Part shown: positions 1-7,391 of the stretch, piece by piece
How the letters are laid out: every line of letters begins with the position of its first letter
How positions within the stretch are numbered: position 1 is the stretch's first letter
Assembly (NCBI RefSeq): GCF_003731635.1
Contig: NZ_RCUA01000028.1
Span: forward strand, 1 to 36,245
Length of the DNA stretch: 36,245 nucleotides
Direction: 5' to 3'
Origin: Marisediminitalea oceani
Lineage (GTDB): Bacteria > Pseudomonadota > Gammaproteobacteria > Enterobacterales > Alteromonadaceae
Made by a program: the position numbers and the translations under genes
The notes under the pieces: model-generated
What the model saw: only the letters and a program-made list of their open reading frames with translations
Databases searched by the model: none
What the model was told of the DNA's origin: nothing

Positions 1-466
1 CATATGAGCCCAACTCCCGTCAATAGGTAATAACAATTCTCTGGCTGCGTCAGCAGCCAGTTCAAGTCCCTGTGCTAAACCTCTTAACTTCATCTGTCAT
101 GGTCATCGTCAGGCTTCGCCTGCGGCAAACACATATAGAGGCTCTCTTAGTGCGATCTCATCGCTGCCTGCTGCCGGGCAATCCGTGGCGGGCGCAGGGG
201 CACTAGACATTCATCGGTTAACCTGATGCTGGCACTATTCAAAACGTAATGGCTGATTATTCTCGCCAGTTAGTGGAAGGCTCAGTGCAGGTGCAAGCGA
301 TTTAGCACAGGGTATTGTTGCGCAACAGGCAGATGTCTAATCAAAGCGTGGTGGCTGTGGACACCGGTATAGTTCATCACATTGCAGGTTCACATGCCTA
401 AATAAGTGATAAACATGATACTCGCCATTCGACCAGTTAGATTTTCAGCTCATCTGCCTGCGCGAC
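1..466. other. Gene-free left edge, probable IS flank
   Basis: No convincing coding sequence is visible. The only open frame in the region, at 406-594 on the plus strand, lies mostly over the antisense of the transposase. A perfect 8-bp hairpin with GTCA loop lies at 41-60. A short plus-strand stretch near 240-290 reads like a decayed coding remnant ending at an in-frame TAG. This region is downstream of the transposase, so some of it may be the non-coding end of the insertion sequence. I cannot place that boundary from one copy. Confidence 0.4.
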
Positions 467-1513
467 TTACCCTGCTAAAAAGCGTTCACTGTCGAACACC
501 GTTTTATTCTTCAACATATAATACATGCATCGCCCGAGTTTATGGGCCAGGGCCGAGAGTGCTTTTGCTTTACTCATGCGCTTTTGTAACTTAGCGAGAT
601 ATGCTTGTGCACGTGGGTTGCCTTTCAAGAACAACACCGCTGCTTCCGAGAATGCCCACTTAAGATGTGCATTACCGATTTTATTGCCCTGAGTACCGTA
701 TGTTTTGCCTGCTGATTCCGCTTTGCATTTGACCAGCCGTGAATAGGAGGCGAACTTCTGAACACTCTCAAAGCGTTGGATATTGCCAATCTCGTAAAGA
801 ATTGTCAGAGCCAAAACCCGTCCGACACCCGGCAATGAACGTAGCAGATGATAGTCACGGCCGTTGTCATTTTTAGTTATCTTCTCTACATAACATTCGA
901 TACTGCTAACTTCATGGTCATAAATTTCAATCAGACGCAGATTCATATCCACACTGCGTTGTACCAGTGGGTCAGGAAAATAGCCGCGCATAGCATCCCG
1001 GCCCGTGGTGTAACTTAAATCTGATTTTTCGGGAAGAGGCAGGTTGTACTGGGCAAGCGCATTCTTAACAAAGGCTTTTAATTCAGCACTGTGGCGCATG
1101 GCATGGGTTCGTCTTCGTAATAAGTCCCGGATAGCCCGTTTTTCCTTCGGATAAACATAAGCCAGAGGGAAATTGCCGCCCCGCATAAGCTTGGCAATTT
1201 TATACGCGTCAATTTTATCATTTTTGGTTTTGCCGCCATGAATAGCTTTCATGTACAAGGCGTGGCCAAGAATAAAGTCGATGTTGTGCTGTTCGCAAAA
1301 ATCACTGAGCCAATACCAGCAATGCATACATTCGGCACCGACTATGATATTCCCCAGATAGGGAGAAAGCAGTGTTAAAAGCTGTTCAGGCGAGTCTTTA
1401 ATCTTCTTGTGAACCAGAATGTCGCCACGCTCATCGAGGATGCAAACGTAGAGCATTCGCGCATGAAGATCGATTCCGCAGTAAAAAGGATGTAAGTTAG
1501 TATAAAATTGCAT
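467..1513 (-). CDS. IS110-family transposase (DEDD, IS1111-like)
   Basis: 348-residue transposase/recombinase of the IS110 family, which moves DNA with a RuvC-like domain and a C-terminal serine domain guided by a bridge RNA. The N-terminal DEDD set is visible as D15 (CGIDLHA), E61 (VGAEC), D99 and D102 (KNDKIDAYKIAKL). The C-terminal Transposase_20 part has LRSLPGVGRVLA near 225-236 and the likely catalytic serine S289 in KWAFSEAA. Length is normal for the family and the frame is intact, so it may be active. ATG at 1513 is preceded on the minus strand by GGAG at a good distance, but that site lies inside a long inverted repeat (1514-1586) that could mask it. Very little non-coding DNA lies upstream, which fits the IS1111 subgroup, whose bridge RNA is downstream of the gene. 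Confidence 0.93.
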   Translation of the reverse strand: MQFYTNLHPFYCGIDLHARMLYVCILDERGDILVHKKIKDSPEQLLTLLSPYLGNIIVGAECMHCWYWLSDFCEQHNIDFILGHALYMKAIHGGKTKNDKIDAYKIAKLMRGGNFPLAYVYPKEKRAIRDLLRRRTHAMRHSAELKAFVKNALAQYNLPLPEKSDLSYTTGRDAMRGYFPDPLVQRSVDMNLRLIEIYDHEVSSIECYVEKITKNDNGRDYHLLRSLPGVGRVLALTILYEIGNIQRFESVQKFASYSRLVKCKAESAGKTYGTQGNKIGNAHLKWAFSEAAVLFLKGNPRAQAYLAKLQKRMSKAKALSALAHKLGRCMYYMLKNKTVFDSERFLAG

Positions 1514-1586
1514 TGAGTCTTCTCCGTTTGGGTTTGGTCGCCTTCCAGCTTAGCCAAGAAATTGGCTAAGCTGGGGAGAAGGCTCA
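1514..1586 (-). repeat. Long hairpin over the transposase ribosome site
   Basis: A perfect 13-bp inverted repeat with a 4-base loop (arms 1545-1557 and 1562-1574) sits inside an outer imperfect repeat of about 11 bp (1515-1525 and 1575-1585). In a minus-strand transcript reading in from the gene at 1584-2126, the outer stem pairs with the GGAGAAG ribosome site of the transposase. In many insertion sequences such a structure blocks translation from read-through transcripts. It could also serve as a weak terminator for the upstream gene, though no T-run follows. Confidence 0.7.
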
Positions 1587-2126
1587 ATAAGTATCAAAGC
1601 GCTGTACCACTACCAGAGCCAAGCCTAAAGCGATGCTGGTAAATGCCGCCACGGTTAAGTCGCCGGTTGTTTTGGACACAATAAAAAATGCCGCCCCTAA
1701 GCCGATATCGGCGAAAATGGAGTGTTTGTTTTTTCGCCACTGAGCACTTTGTTTCTGGCGTTCCTGTTTGAGCGTTTCGGTATCTTGTGCGTTTGTGCCA
1801 GCAAGTTTTTTTAGCTTTTTATCGGCAAAGTAAATGTCTTTGTCAGGGTGACTGGCGTAGATGCGCTCATCGTTATGGTAAACCTCAATGCCCACTGTCC
1901 ACCAGTTGATATAACCCACAGACACTTTTAGCGTATTGCCTGCGTCATCAGAGTGGACAATATGGGTAAGTACTTTTAGCTCGTCGATAAAGTTACCGGT
2001 TAATTCATCAATCAGGTGTCCGTTTCTATACAGCTGTGATGTATAGGTGGTAAACGAAAACGAATAGCGGATTTCGTAGTTGTCGTTGTCATAGTTGAAG
2101 GGACGTCGATAGGTCCATAATCGCAT
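1584..2126 (-). pseudogene. 3'-truncated membrane protein, septation-protein-A-like tail
   Basis: 180-residue reading frame with a strong ribosome site (AAGGAGA) before ATG at 2126. The first ~110 residues are soluble and rich in aromatic and charged residues, of no family I can name. A charged, probably coiled segment follows at ~113-135 (ETLKQERQKQSAQWRKNK), then one hydrophobic stretch from ~140 to 175 (ADIGLGAAFFIVSKTTGDL onward). That stretch resembles the first membrane segments of YciB/IspZ-type proteins, which normally have several more. The frame stops three codons after VVVQRF, inside the hairpin next to the IS110 gene. I infer that the insertion removed the C-terminal membrane segments and supplied the stop. 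It could instead be a complete short protein. Confidence 0.55.
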
Positions 2127-2250
2127 CTGAGGTCTCCTTAAAAGCCGGGGAGTTTAACGCAACAACGTTGCGTCTTGTCAGGGTTATTCCGGAGCAGGGG
2201 GAGTGGAATAACCAGAAGTGACGAATCCATTAATCGCCGCACCATCTTTA

Positions 2251-2688
2251 TTAAAACGAAGGTATCTTTATATTACAGTGTTGTTCCGCATCGCTGATAT
2301 TTTTGCTGTACTGGACCATAAAGTCCAACTGCACGGTAGAGCGGGCCGGCTGGTTATCCGGGTTAGCCGCTGTGGGTTTCCAGCGCCATCGCTTTAAAGC
2401 CTCGATGGCCTTTTTATCAAACACGCCTCTGGGGAATGAGTCGGTCACTTTTTGCTCTGCAGCTCTGCCTTCGCTATTAACCACAAAAGCCAAATTCACA
2501 CAACCTGATAAACCGTCTCTTGCTGCGCTGATCGGATATTGTGGATTTACCCGTTTTGTCAGGGTCCAGAGTGATGCGAACTCAGACTCATCTGCTGGTT
2601 GTTCTACCGACTGGGAATCTGTGGTCAGTTGATTACTTGCACAGCCGGCAAGCAGGGTCATCAGACCAATGAAAAGGGACTTCTTCAT
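2251..2688 (-). CDS. TonB C-terminal-domain lipoprotein
   Basis: 145-residue envelope protein. The N-terminus is a lipoprotein signal with lipobox LLAGC (C16), so it should be anchored in a membrane from the periplasmic side. Residues ~45-130 match a TonB_C fold: the VNPQYP start, a GxV-LxFVVNSEGR core and the KKAIEALKRWRWKPTAANP motif typical of TonB-family energy-transducer tails. The usual N-terminal membrane helix and Pro-rich linker of TonB are missing, so it is not a full TonB. A role in periplasmic binding or in contact with a receptor is inference. ATG at 2688 follows an AAAGGAT ribosome site. Confidence 0.75.
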   Translation of the reverse strand: MKKSLFIGLMTLLAGCASNQLTTDSQSVEQPADESEFASLWTLTKRVNPQYPISAARDGLSGCVNLAFVVNSEGRAAEQKVTDSFPRGVFDKKAIEALKRWRWKPTAANPDNQPARSTVQLDFMVQYSKNISDAEQHCNIKIPSF

Positions 2689-2750
2689 GGCTATATCCTT
2701 TAGCTAAATGAGATGGCAGCGATTTATAGCAAAATTTTAGCAGTGCGTCA

Positions 2751-4034
2751 TCAGCCAACGCGGCTCACTACACGCTGGGCCAGATCCGAAAGGCGCATAT
2801 TTTGCTCCATGGCAGAGCTCTGCAGTTTGCGGTAAGCCTGCTGCTCTGACAACCCGCCTTGCTGCATTAACAGCAACTTGGCCCGGTCGATCACTTTTTG
2901 CTCATTAAGTGCCTGTCTGGCGGCACTGAGCTCATCGGCCATATCCTCGATACGCTGAGCCTGACCACGGATAAGATCGTAAAATGATTTATGCGCCGAC
3001 AGGGCAGAGCCCTCGGGCAGTTTATTCGCCTCTCTTCCGGCGCCCTTAAGGCCCTTTACCGTATTGTCGTACAGCATGGTAATAGGCGTATCAGTAAGCG
3101 GTGGTGAATTGTTCAGAGATGCGATCAGCATCTCATGATTACGTAACTCTTCTTCGGCCTGCTGAATGCGCAGGGTCGCCTGGTCGGTCAGACGGTCGGT
3201 CAGATGCTCTTCAATGGACTGCATGGCATCGATACGCTGGGTAGCGATGTCGTACCAGATTTCACTGAGTTCTGCCGAGCATTCCCCGCCGGAAGCCAGC
3301 GACTGGATCATTCCGCGTAAGCGGGTGATCTGGGTGGCAGTGTCGCTGGATTGCTGTAACTGCCACATTTGCATTTCTTCTTCATCGGCAAAATTTTCGA
3401 AGGTTTCAAAACAGTGCTGCTGAGCATCACTGAGGGCGCTTACTCTGTCTCCCAGATCACTATCGAAGTGACTTTCAGCAAAGCCAATCGCGCCCCATGC
3501 CCGTTCCTGCCCGGCGTATTCTTTACCCTGCATAAAGTTAAACAAGGCTACCAGCAGACGTGTCATGGTTGGATCGCTGGCGACATCGGCCGCTTCAAAA
3601 ACAACGTCGAGTAAACCGGTAATTAATCGGCAGTAGGCGTTGGTGGATTCTAGCGGTGTAAGTTGCTGAGCAGCAATTTTATTGCGCAAATCGGGTAAGT
3701 GATCCATACCCTGCAGGGCAAAGGTGATACTGCTTAGTAAACGCATGGACTGGCCGTTGTCGTGTTGGCCAAGGTAAAGCGACTTAAGCAGGCTGCGTAA
3801 ATCCTGCTCGCAGGCTTCACTGGCTGTTATCTGCTGCTGGCGCTGCCCACCAAACCGGTCGCCCTTTGAACCTAAAAACACATTGCTTAAACCACGTTCG
3901 CGCTGGAGCTGATGAATCATGTCCTTCACGGCTTTTACCGTGCGGCAGTTAGACGATAAATGCTGTAATGCCTGAATTTCCTGATGCTTTGCTGACAATA
4001 AAAATCGCTTGGTAATGTCACTTTGTTTGCTCAT
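2751..4034 (-). CDS. nasR: NIT-ANTAR nitrate-responsive antiterminator (NasR type)
   Basis: 427-residue cytoplasmic RNA-binding regulator. The N-terminal two-thirds is a NIT (nitrate/nitrite sensing) all-helical domain; its marker LQRERGLSNVFLGSKG is at ~43-58. The last ~60 residues (367-427) form an ANTAR RNA-binding domain with VIDRAKLLLMQQGGLSEQQA and the closing AQRVV helix. In Klebsiella, NasR binds leader RNA when nitrate or nitrite is present and prevents termination ahead of the nas genes. Here three plus-strand operons each start with an ANTAR-like hairpin overlapping a terminator, so this gene is their probable regulator. It diverges from the first of them. ATG at 4034 has GGAG upstream. 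Confidence 0.92.
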   Translation of the reverse strand: MSKQSDITKRFLLSAKHQEIQALQHLSSNCRTVKAVKDMIHQLQRERGLSNVFLGSKGDRFGGQRQQQITASEACEQDLRSLLKSLYLGQHDNGQSMRLLSSITFALQGMDHLPDLRNKIAAQQLTPLESTNAYCRLITGLLDVVFEAADVASDPTMTRLLVALFNFMQGKEYAGQERAWGAIGFAESHFDSDLGDRVSALSDAQQHCFETFENFADEEEMQMWQLQQSSDTATQITRLRGMIQSLASGGECSAELSEIWYDIATQRIDAMQSIEEHLTDRLTDQATLRIQQAEEELRNHEMLIASLNNSPPLTDTPITMLYDNTVKGLKGAGREANKLPEGSALSAHKSFYDLIRGQAQRIEDMADELSAARQALNEQKVIDRAKLLLMQQGGLSEQQAYRKLQSSAMEQNMRLSDLAQRVVSRVG

Positions 4035-4209
4035 CAGGTGCTCCGTAACGTGGACTGGCTTTTAAACTTCACAGGCAAGCAATTCTTATTCCCATGTAAT
4101 ACTTTGGTCATAAAGAAGGCAGTTTGTGCTTTAAATAGGCAGTAATAGCGGGATTTGCCAAAAATGCGCGCAATAATTACCGTAGCAAAGGAAGTTGCAC
4201 CGGTAATGA

Positions 4210-4226
4210 TGCACTTTATTGGTGAA
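4210..4226. promoter_or_regulatory. NtrC-like site upstream of the nirC operon
   Basis: TGCACTTTATTGGTGAA fits the 17-base NtrC pattern TGCACY-N5-RGTGCA with one full half-site and a GGTG second half. A further TGCACC half-site lies at 4196-4201. The distance of about 105 bases to the sigma54-like -24 element is normal for an NtrC enhancer. Pattern match only. Confidence 0.4.
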
Positions 4227-4328
4227 ATTGCGCTATCGTGGCGCGCCGTACTTTTGGATAAGCGTTTATAAAAATTGCGGATTGTTTTTAAGTTATTGAT
4301 AAGTATGTATAATTTATTTTTATTTAAA

Positions 4329-4345
4329 TTGGCATCGAAATTGTA
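4329..4345 (+). promoter_or_regulatory. Sigma54-like promoter of the nirC-kinase operon
   Basis: TTGGCATCGAAATTGTA has GG at 4331-4332 and GT at 4343-4344 with exactly ten bases between them, the -24/-12 spacing of sigma54 promoters. The -12 dinucleotide is GT rather than the usual GC. The same variant occurs at the same distance ahead of the nirB and nrtA leaders, which makes chance unlikely. The predicted start near 4356 would give a leader of about 90 bases before the terminator. Confidence 0.55.
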
Positions 4346-4360
4346 TTCGTTAAAAACAGC

Positions 4361-4409
4361 AAACCGTAATGGTTTTACAATTGGAAAAGAATTCGGATAA
4401 AGGCGTCCG
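4361..4409 (+). promoter_or_regulatory. ANTAR-type antiterminator hairpins, nirC leader
   Basis: Two hairpins precede the terminator. A candidate P1 at 4361-4375 pairs AAACC with GGTTT around a five-base loop. P2 at 4394-4409 pairs CGGAT with GTCCG around the hexaloop AAAGGC, with A at loop position 1 and G at position 4, the marks of ANTAR target RNAs. The loop and 3' arm of P2 overlap the 5' arm of the terminator, so P2 and terminator exclude each other. P1 is less certain because its loop is not a clean hexaloop. Confidence 0.6.
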
Positions 4410-4448
4410 CAACTTACTTCTCAGGAGTGAGTGCGGACGCCTTTTTTT
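4399..4448 (+). terminator. Leader terminator (attenuator) before nirC
   Basis: A 12-bp GC-rich stem (AAAGGCGTCCGC with its complement at 4433-4444) is followed by a run of T to 4448. It lies between the promoter and the first gene, so it would block the operon by default and is the likely target of NasR-type antitermination. Confidence 0.85.
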
Positions 4449-4513
4449 GTGCCTGACGATTGTAATGAAGTGTTTGTGGGTGTGTTTTTGTTCAATATAT
4501 TTAGGTGATTAAT

Positions 4514-5377
4514 ATGGCGTATTTACTACCTTCTGAGTTTGCAACCAAAATGGTTGATGCGGGTGAATCGAAGATTTACATGTCGACCCGCGACACGTTA
4601 ATTCGTGCTTTTATGGCTGGTGCTATTCTGGCGCTTGCTGCAGTATTTGCGATTACAATCGCCGTTAAAACCGGTGTGTTTCTGATTGGGGCTATCCTGT
4701 TCCCGGTTGGTTTCTGTATGCTTTATCTGATGGGCTTTGACCTGTTAACCGGTGTATTTGTACTGGCGCCGCTGGCCTGGCTGGCTAAACGGCCCGGGGT
4801 TACCTGGCCGCAAATTTTACGTAACTGGGGGCTGGTGTTCCTGGGTAACTTTGCCGGTGCGTTAACCGTAGCCTTTATGATGTCTTTTATCTTTACCATG
4901 GGTTACAACACCGATGGCGGTGCTATTGCTACCAAGGTGTCGGGTATCGGTGAGGCGCGTACCCTGGGTTATGCTGAATATGGTGCAGCTGGCTGGTTTA
5001 CTATTTTTATCCGCGGCATGCTGTGTAACTGGATGGTATCTCTGGGTGTAGTCGGTGCGATGATTTCTACCCACGTGAGCGGTAAGGTACTGGCGATGTG
5101 GATGCCTATCATGCTGTTCTTCTTCATGGGTTTTGAACACTCAGTGGTTAACATGTTCCTGTTCCCGTTTGGCCTGATTATGGGTGGTGACTTTTCTGTG
5201 ATGGATTATTTCATCTGGAACGAGATCCCAACCGCCTTGGGTAACCTGGTTGGTGGTTTAGCGTTCACTGGTCTGACGCTTTATTCAACGCACGTTAAAA
5301 CTGCACCTAAGCGTGTACTGGCGACTGGTGGTACTAACAAAGCAGTACCAGCGGCGAAAGTGAACGATAAAGTATAA
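4514..5377 (+). CDS. nirC: FNT-family nitrite/formate channel (NirC-like)
   Basis: 287-residue inner-membrane channel of the formate/nitrite transporter family, with about six hydrophobic segments. Family marks include the GFEHSVVNMFLFPFG block with the central pore histidine H209, and the AGAILALAAVFAI helix near 30-45. Family length is usually 260-290. The nitrate-assimilation setting argues for nitrite, either taking it up or exporting excess made by NasA. A GTG at 4505 would add three residues, but TTAGGTG at 4501-4507 is better placed as the ribosome site for ATG 4514. First gene of a two-gene operon with the kinase/phosphatase, whose ATG follows the stop by six bases. Confidence 0.9.
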   Translation: MAYLLPSEFATKMVDAGESKIYMSTRDTLIRAFMAGAILALAAVFAITIAVKTGVFLIGAILFPVGFCMLYLMGFDLLTGVFVLAPLAWLAKRPGVTWPQILRNWGLVFLGNFAGALTVAFMMSFIFTMGYNTDGGAIATKVSGIGEARTLGYAEYGAAGWFTIFIRGMLCNWMVSLGVVGAMISTHVSGKVLAMWMPIMLFFFMGFEHSVVNMFLFPFGLIMGGDFSVMDYFIWNEIPTALGNLVGGLAFTGLTLYSTHVKTAPKRVLATGGTNKAVPAAKVNDKV

Positions 5378-5383
5378 GCTTTT

Positions 5384-7102
5384 ATGCCTGAAGTACGCTG
5401 GGGAGCATTCTCCGGCAAAGGAATAAAAAACATTAATCAGGACTGTCACGCAGTGACAGTGCCTGATTTTTCGCGTTTGCAGCGTCGTGGCGTGATTGCC
5501 GCCGTTGCAGACGGGATCAGCAGTAGTCAGGTAAGTCAGTACGCCAGCGAACTGGCTATCAATGAGTTTGTTCGCGATTACCTGATGACTGCCGACGTAT
5601 GGTCACCAGCCCGTGCCGCTGAGCTGGTCCTGCGAACCATTAACACCCGCTTGTATATCAAGTCACAGCTTAGCCCTTATCGGGAGAATCCGGATAAGGG
5701 CTACGTGTGCACATTTAGTGCCGTGCTTTTGCATGGTGACAAAGCCATCTTGCTGCACTGCGGTGATAGCCGTATTTATCATGTGCGTCAGCACCAGGCC
5801 CAATTGTGTACCGAGGATCATCGTCAGCAAGGTGAGGGCGGCCATCATTACCTTAGTAATGCACTGGGCATTAAACCCGAATTAAACGTCGATATAACTG
5901 TCAGGGATATTGCGCCCGGTGATACCTTCGTGGTGATGACCGACGGCATCGCCGAAACGCTTAGCGTCGAAGACTGGTTAGCTGTTTTTCAACAAGCTGA
6001 CACTGACTTAAATAACGGCTGTGAGCAGGTCGCCAATATGGCGCTGGATTTCGGTTGTAATGATAATCTGACCATTGCCGCGGTTAACGTTACTGCCATT
6101 AATCATCCGGTGCCGGTGAGCTATGAGTCATCAGGTTACCTGCCTTTTATTCAGAGCCCGCTTACCAATGGCAGCGTTATTGACGACTGGCGTGTGGAAA
6201 AGCAGCTCAGCAATACCGAGCGCAGTAGCGTATACCTTGCTCGTCATAACCACTCAAATAAGCAAGTGGTGCTTAAAGTGCCTGTCGTGTCGATGCAGGA
6301 TAACAGCGGCTTTCTGGATGAAATGATTAAAGAGGAGTGGGTGGCTAAGCGGGTGAGTCATCCACAATTACTTGCTGGCGTTGGTGAGACGTTTTCCCGC
6401 AGCTGTTTTTACGTTGTACTGACATTCTGTCCGGGCATAAGTATGCGGCAGTGGCGTGATGATAATGGCGCCCCTGATCTGATGTTACTCAGAGACTGGG
6501 CTACACAATTATCCGGCGCTTTAACCGCGCTGCACCGGCAGGGGATATTGCATCAGGATATTCGTCCGGAGAATGTGCTGGTTGGCGATAACAATACCCT
6601 TATGCTGATTGACTATGGTGCTGCCAGCTTTTCCGGTCACAATTTTTTAATGGCCAGCGAGCAGTTGTTTATTCCCGGCGATTTGCTGTTTGCAGCGCCG
6701 GAGTATTTCGTTGGCCTGTGGCCTGATGAGCGCGCCGAGCAGTTCTCTTTAGCGGTATTATTGTATTACCTGTTGTCGGGGGAGTATCCCTATGATGCGG
6801 GCGTGGCCAAAAAGACCAGTTATCCAGGGTTACTCAAACTGCGCTACATCAGCTTAAATCAGCGCAATATGTCGGTGCCGGCGTGGCTGGATGCCACCAT
6901 AAAGCGTGCCTGTCACCCTCAGGCTGGCAAACGCTACGAAAGCTTGTCGGAATTTATTTATGACCTGCATCATCCTAATCCGGCGTACGGACGCACGCTA
7001 CCTTTAATGGAGCGTCACCCGGTTCGGGTATGGCAGGGGATCTCCGGCATTCTGGCTATTACGGTAATTGTATTGCTGGTGCTGCTGTTCGACGCACCCT
7101 AA
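5384..7102 (+). CDS. Fused PP2C phosphatase / Ser-Thr protein kinase
   Basis: 572-residue bifunctional signalling enzyme. Residues 1-240 are a PP2C phosphatase with metal-site aspartates D20 (NQD), D43 (VADGISSS), D128 (CGDSR), D187 (MTDG) and D227 (NDNLT). Residues ~265-535 are a Hanks-type kinase with ATP lysine K298 (VVLKVP), catalytic loop HQDIRPEN at 390-397, DYG at 410-412 in place of DFG, and an APE motif (AAPEYF). The glycine-rich loop is degenerate (LSNTERSSVY), so activity is likely but not certain. A single hydrophobic segment at ~552-569 near the C-terminus should anchor it to the inner membrane with both enzyme domains in the cytoplasm. It is co-transcribed with the nitrite channel under the same attenuator. 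The substrate is unknown; NirC, NrtC and the reductases are reasonable guesses. Confidence 0.9.
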   Translation: MPEVRWGAFSGKGIKNINQDCHAVTVPDFSRLQRRGVIAAVADGISSSQVSQYASELAINEFVRDYLMTADVWSPARAAELVLRTINTRLYIKSQLSPYRENPDKGYVCTFSAVLLHGDKAILLHCGDSRIYHVRQHQAQLCTEDHRQQGEGGHHYLSNALGIKPELNVDITVRDIAPGDTFVVMTDGIAETLSVEDWLAVFQQADTDLNNGCEQVANMALDFGCNDNLTIAAVNVTAINHPVPVSYESSGYLPFIQSPLTNGSVIDDWRVEKQLSNTERSSVYLARHNHSNKQVVLKVPVVSMQDNSGFLDEMIKEEWVAKRVSHPQLLAGVGETFSRSCFYVVLTFCPGISMRQWRDDNGAPDLMLLRDWATQLSGALTALHRQGILHQDIRPENVLVGDNNTLMLIDYGAASFSGHNFLMASEQLFIPGDLLFAAPEYFVGLWPDERAEQFSLAVLLYYLLSGEYPYDAGVAKKTSYPGLLKLRYISLNQRNMSVPAWLDATIKRACHPQAGKRYESLSEFIYDLHHPNPAYGRTLPLMERHPVRVWQGISGILAITVIVLLVLLFDAP

Positions 7103-7116
7103 AGTAGCCAGTGCGA

Positions 7117-7152
7117 TGCACCAATAATAGGATTTTGCTTCGTTTTGGTGCG
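7117..7152. promoter_or_regulatory. NtrC-like half-sites upstream of nirB
   Basis: TGCACC at 7117-7122 and TGCTTCGTTTTGGTGCG at 7136-7152 resemble NtrC half-sites (TGCACY-N5-RGTGCA, imperfect). They lie about 65-100 bases upstream of the sigma54-like promoter, the usual enhancer distance. Neither is a full match. Confidence 0.3.
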
Positions 7153-7215
7153 TGTCACTATGAGGCAGATGAGCATTACAAAAGCTAAGTGATTGAAAGT
7201 CTTTAATTATAAATG

Positions 7216-7232
7216 TTGGCACTTAACTTGTA
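7216..7232 (+). promoter_or_regulatory. Sigma54-like promoter of the nirB operon
   Basis: TTGGCACTTAACTTGTA has GG at 7218-7219 and GT at 7230-7231 with ten bases between. TGGCAC matches the -24 consensus exactly, while -12 has GT for GC, as in the two sister promoters. The transcript should begin near 7243. Confidence 0.6.
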
Positions 7233-7250
7233 TTAGTAAACACATCGAGA

Positions 7251-7338
7251 CTCTTGTGGCATTTACGCTGCTAAGCAATAGCGTAGTACAAGAGCCTACA
7301 CAAACAGATTAGCAAATGCTTAAACAGGCAACGAAGCC
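7251..7338 (+). promoter_or_regulatory. ANTAR-type antiterminator hairpins, nirB leader
   Basis: P1 is a long stem-loop, 7251-7294: CTCTTGT pairs with ACAAGAG, and inside it TACGCT pairs with AGCGTA around a loop containing CTAAGCAA. P2 at 7327-7338 is GGC-AACGAA-GCC, a hexaloop with A at position 1 and G at position 4. The 14-base block GGCAACGAAGCCCA recurs exactly in the nrtA leader. The last bases of P2 are the first bases of the terminator stem, so the two folds compete. Confidence 0.65.
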
Positions 7339-7369
7339 CACAACCAGGAATGGTTGTGGGTTTTTTTTT
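7337..7369 (+). terminator. Leader terminator (attenuator) before nirB
   Basis: A perfect 10-bp stem (CCCACAACCA at 7337-7346 with TGGTTGTGGG at 7351-7360), GGAA tetraloop and nine T. It ends 22 bases before the nirB start codon, so it must be read through for expression. Confidence 0.9.
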
Positions 7370-7391
7370 GCCTTTAAAAAAGGTAGACGAA

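Noticed and set aside
406..594. 62-residue plus-strand frame
   Set aside because: It lies mostly antisense to the transposase, has no ribosome site and shows no recognisable protein features.
1375..1587. 70-residue minus-strand frame across the transposase start
   Set aside because: It overlaps the transposase start and the hairpin in another frame; composition looks like a shadow.
7350..7391. NirB frame open upstream from GTG 7350
   Set aside because: This part is the attenuator stem and T-run; ATG 7392 has its own ribosome site and gives the family N-terminus.
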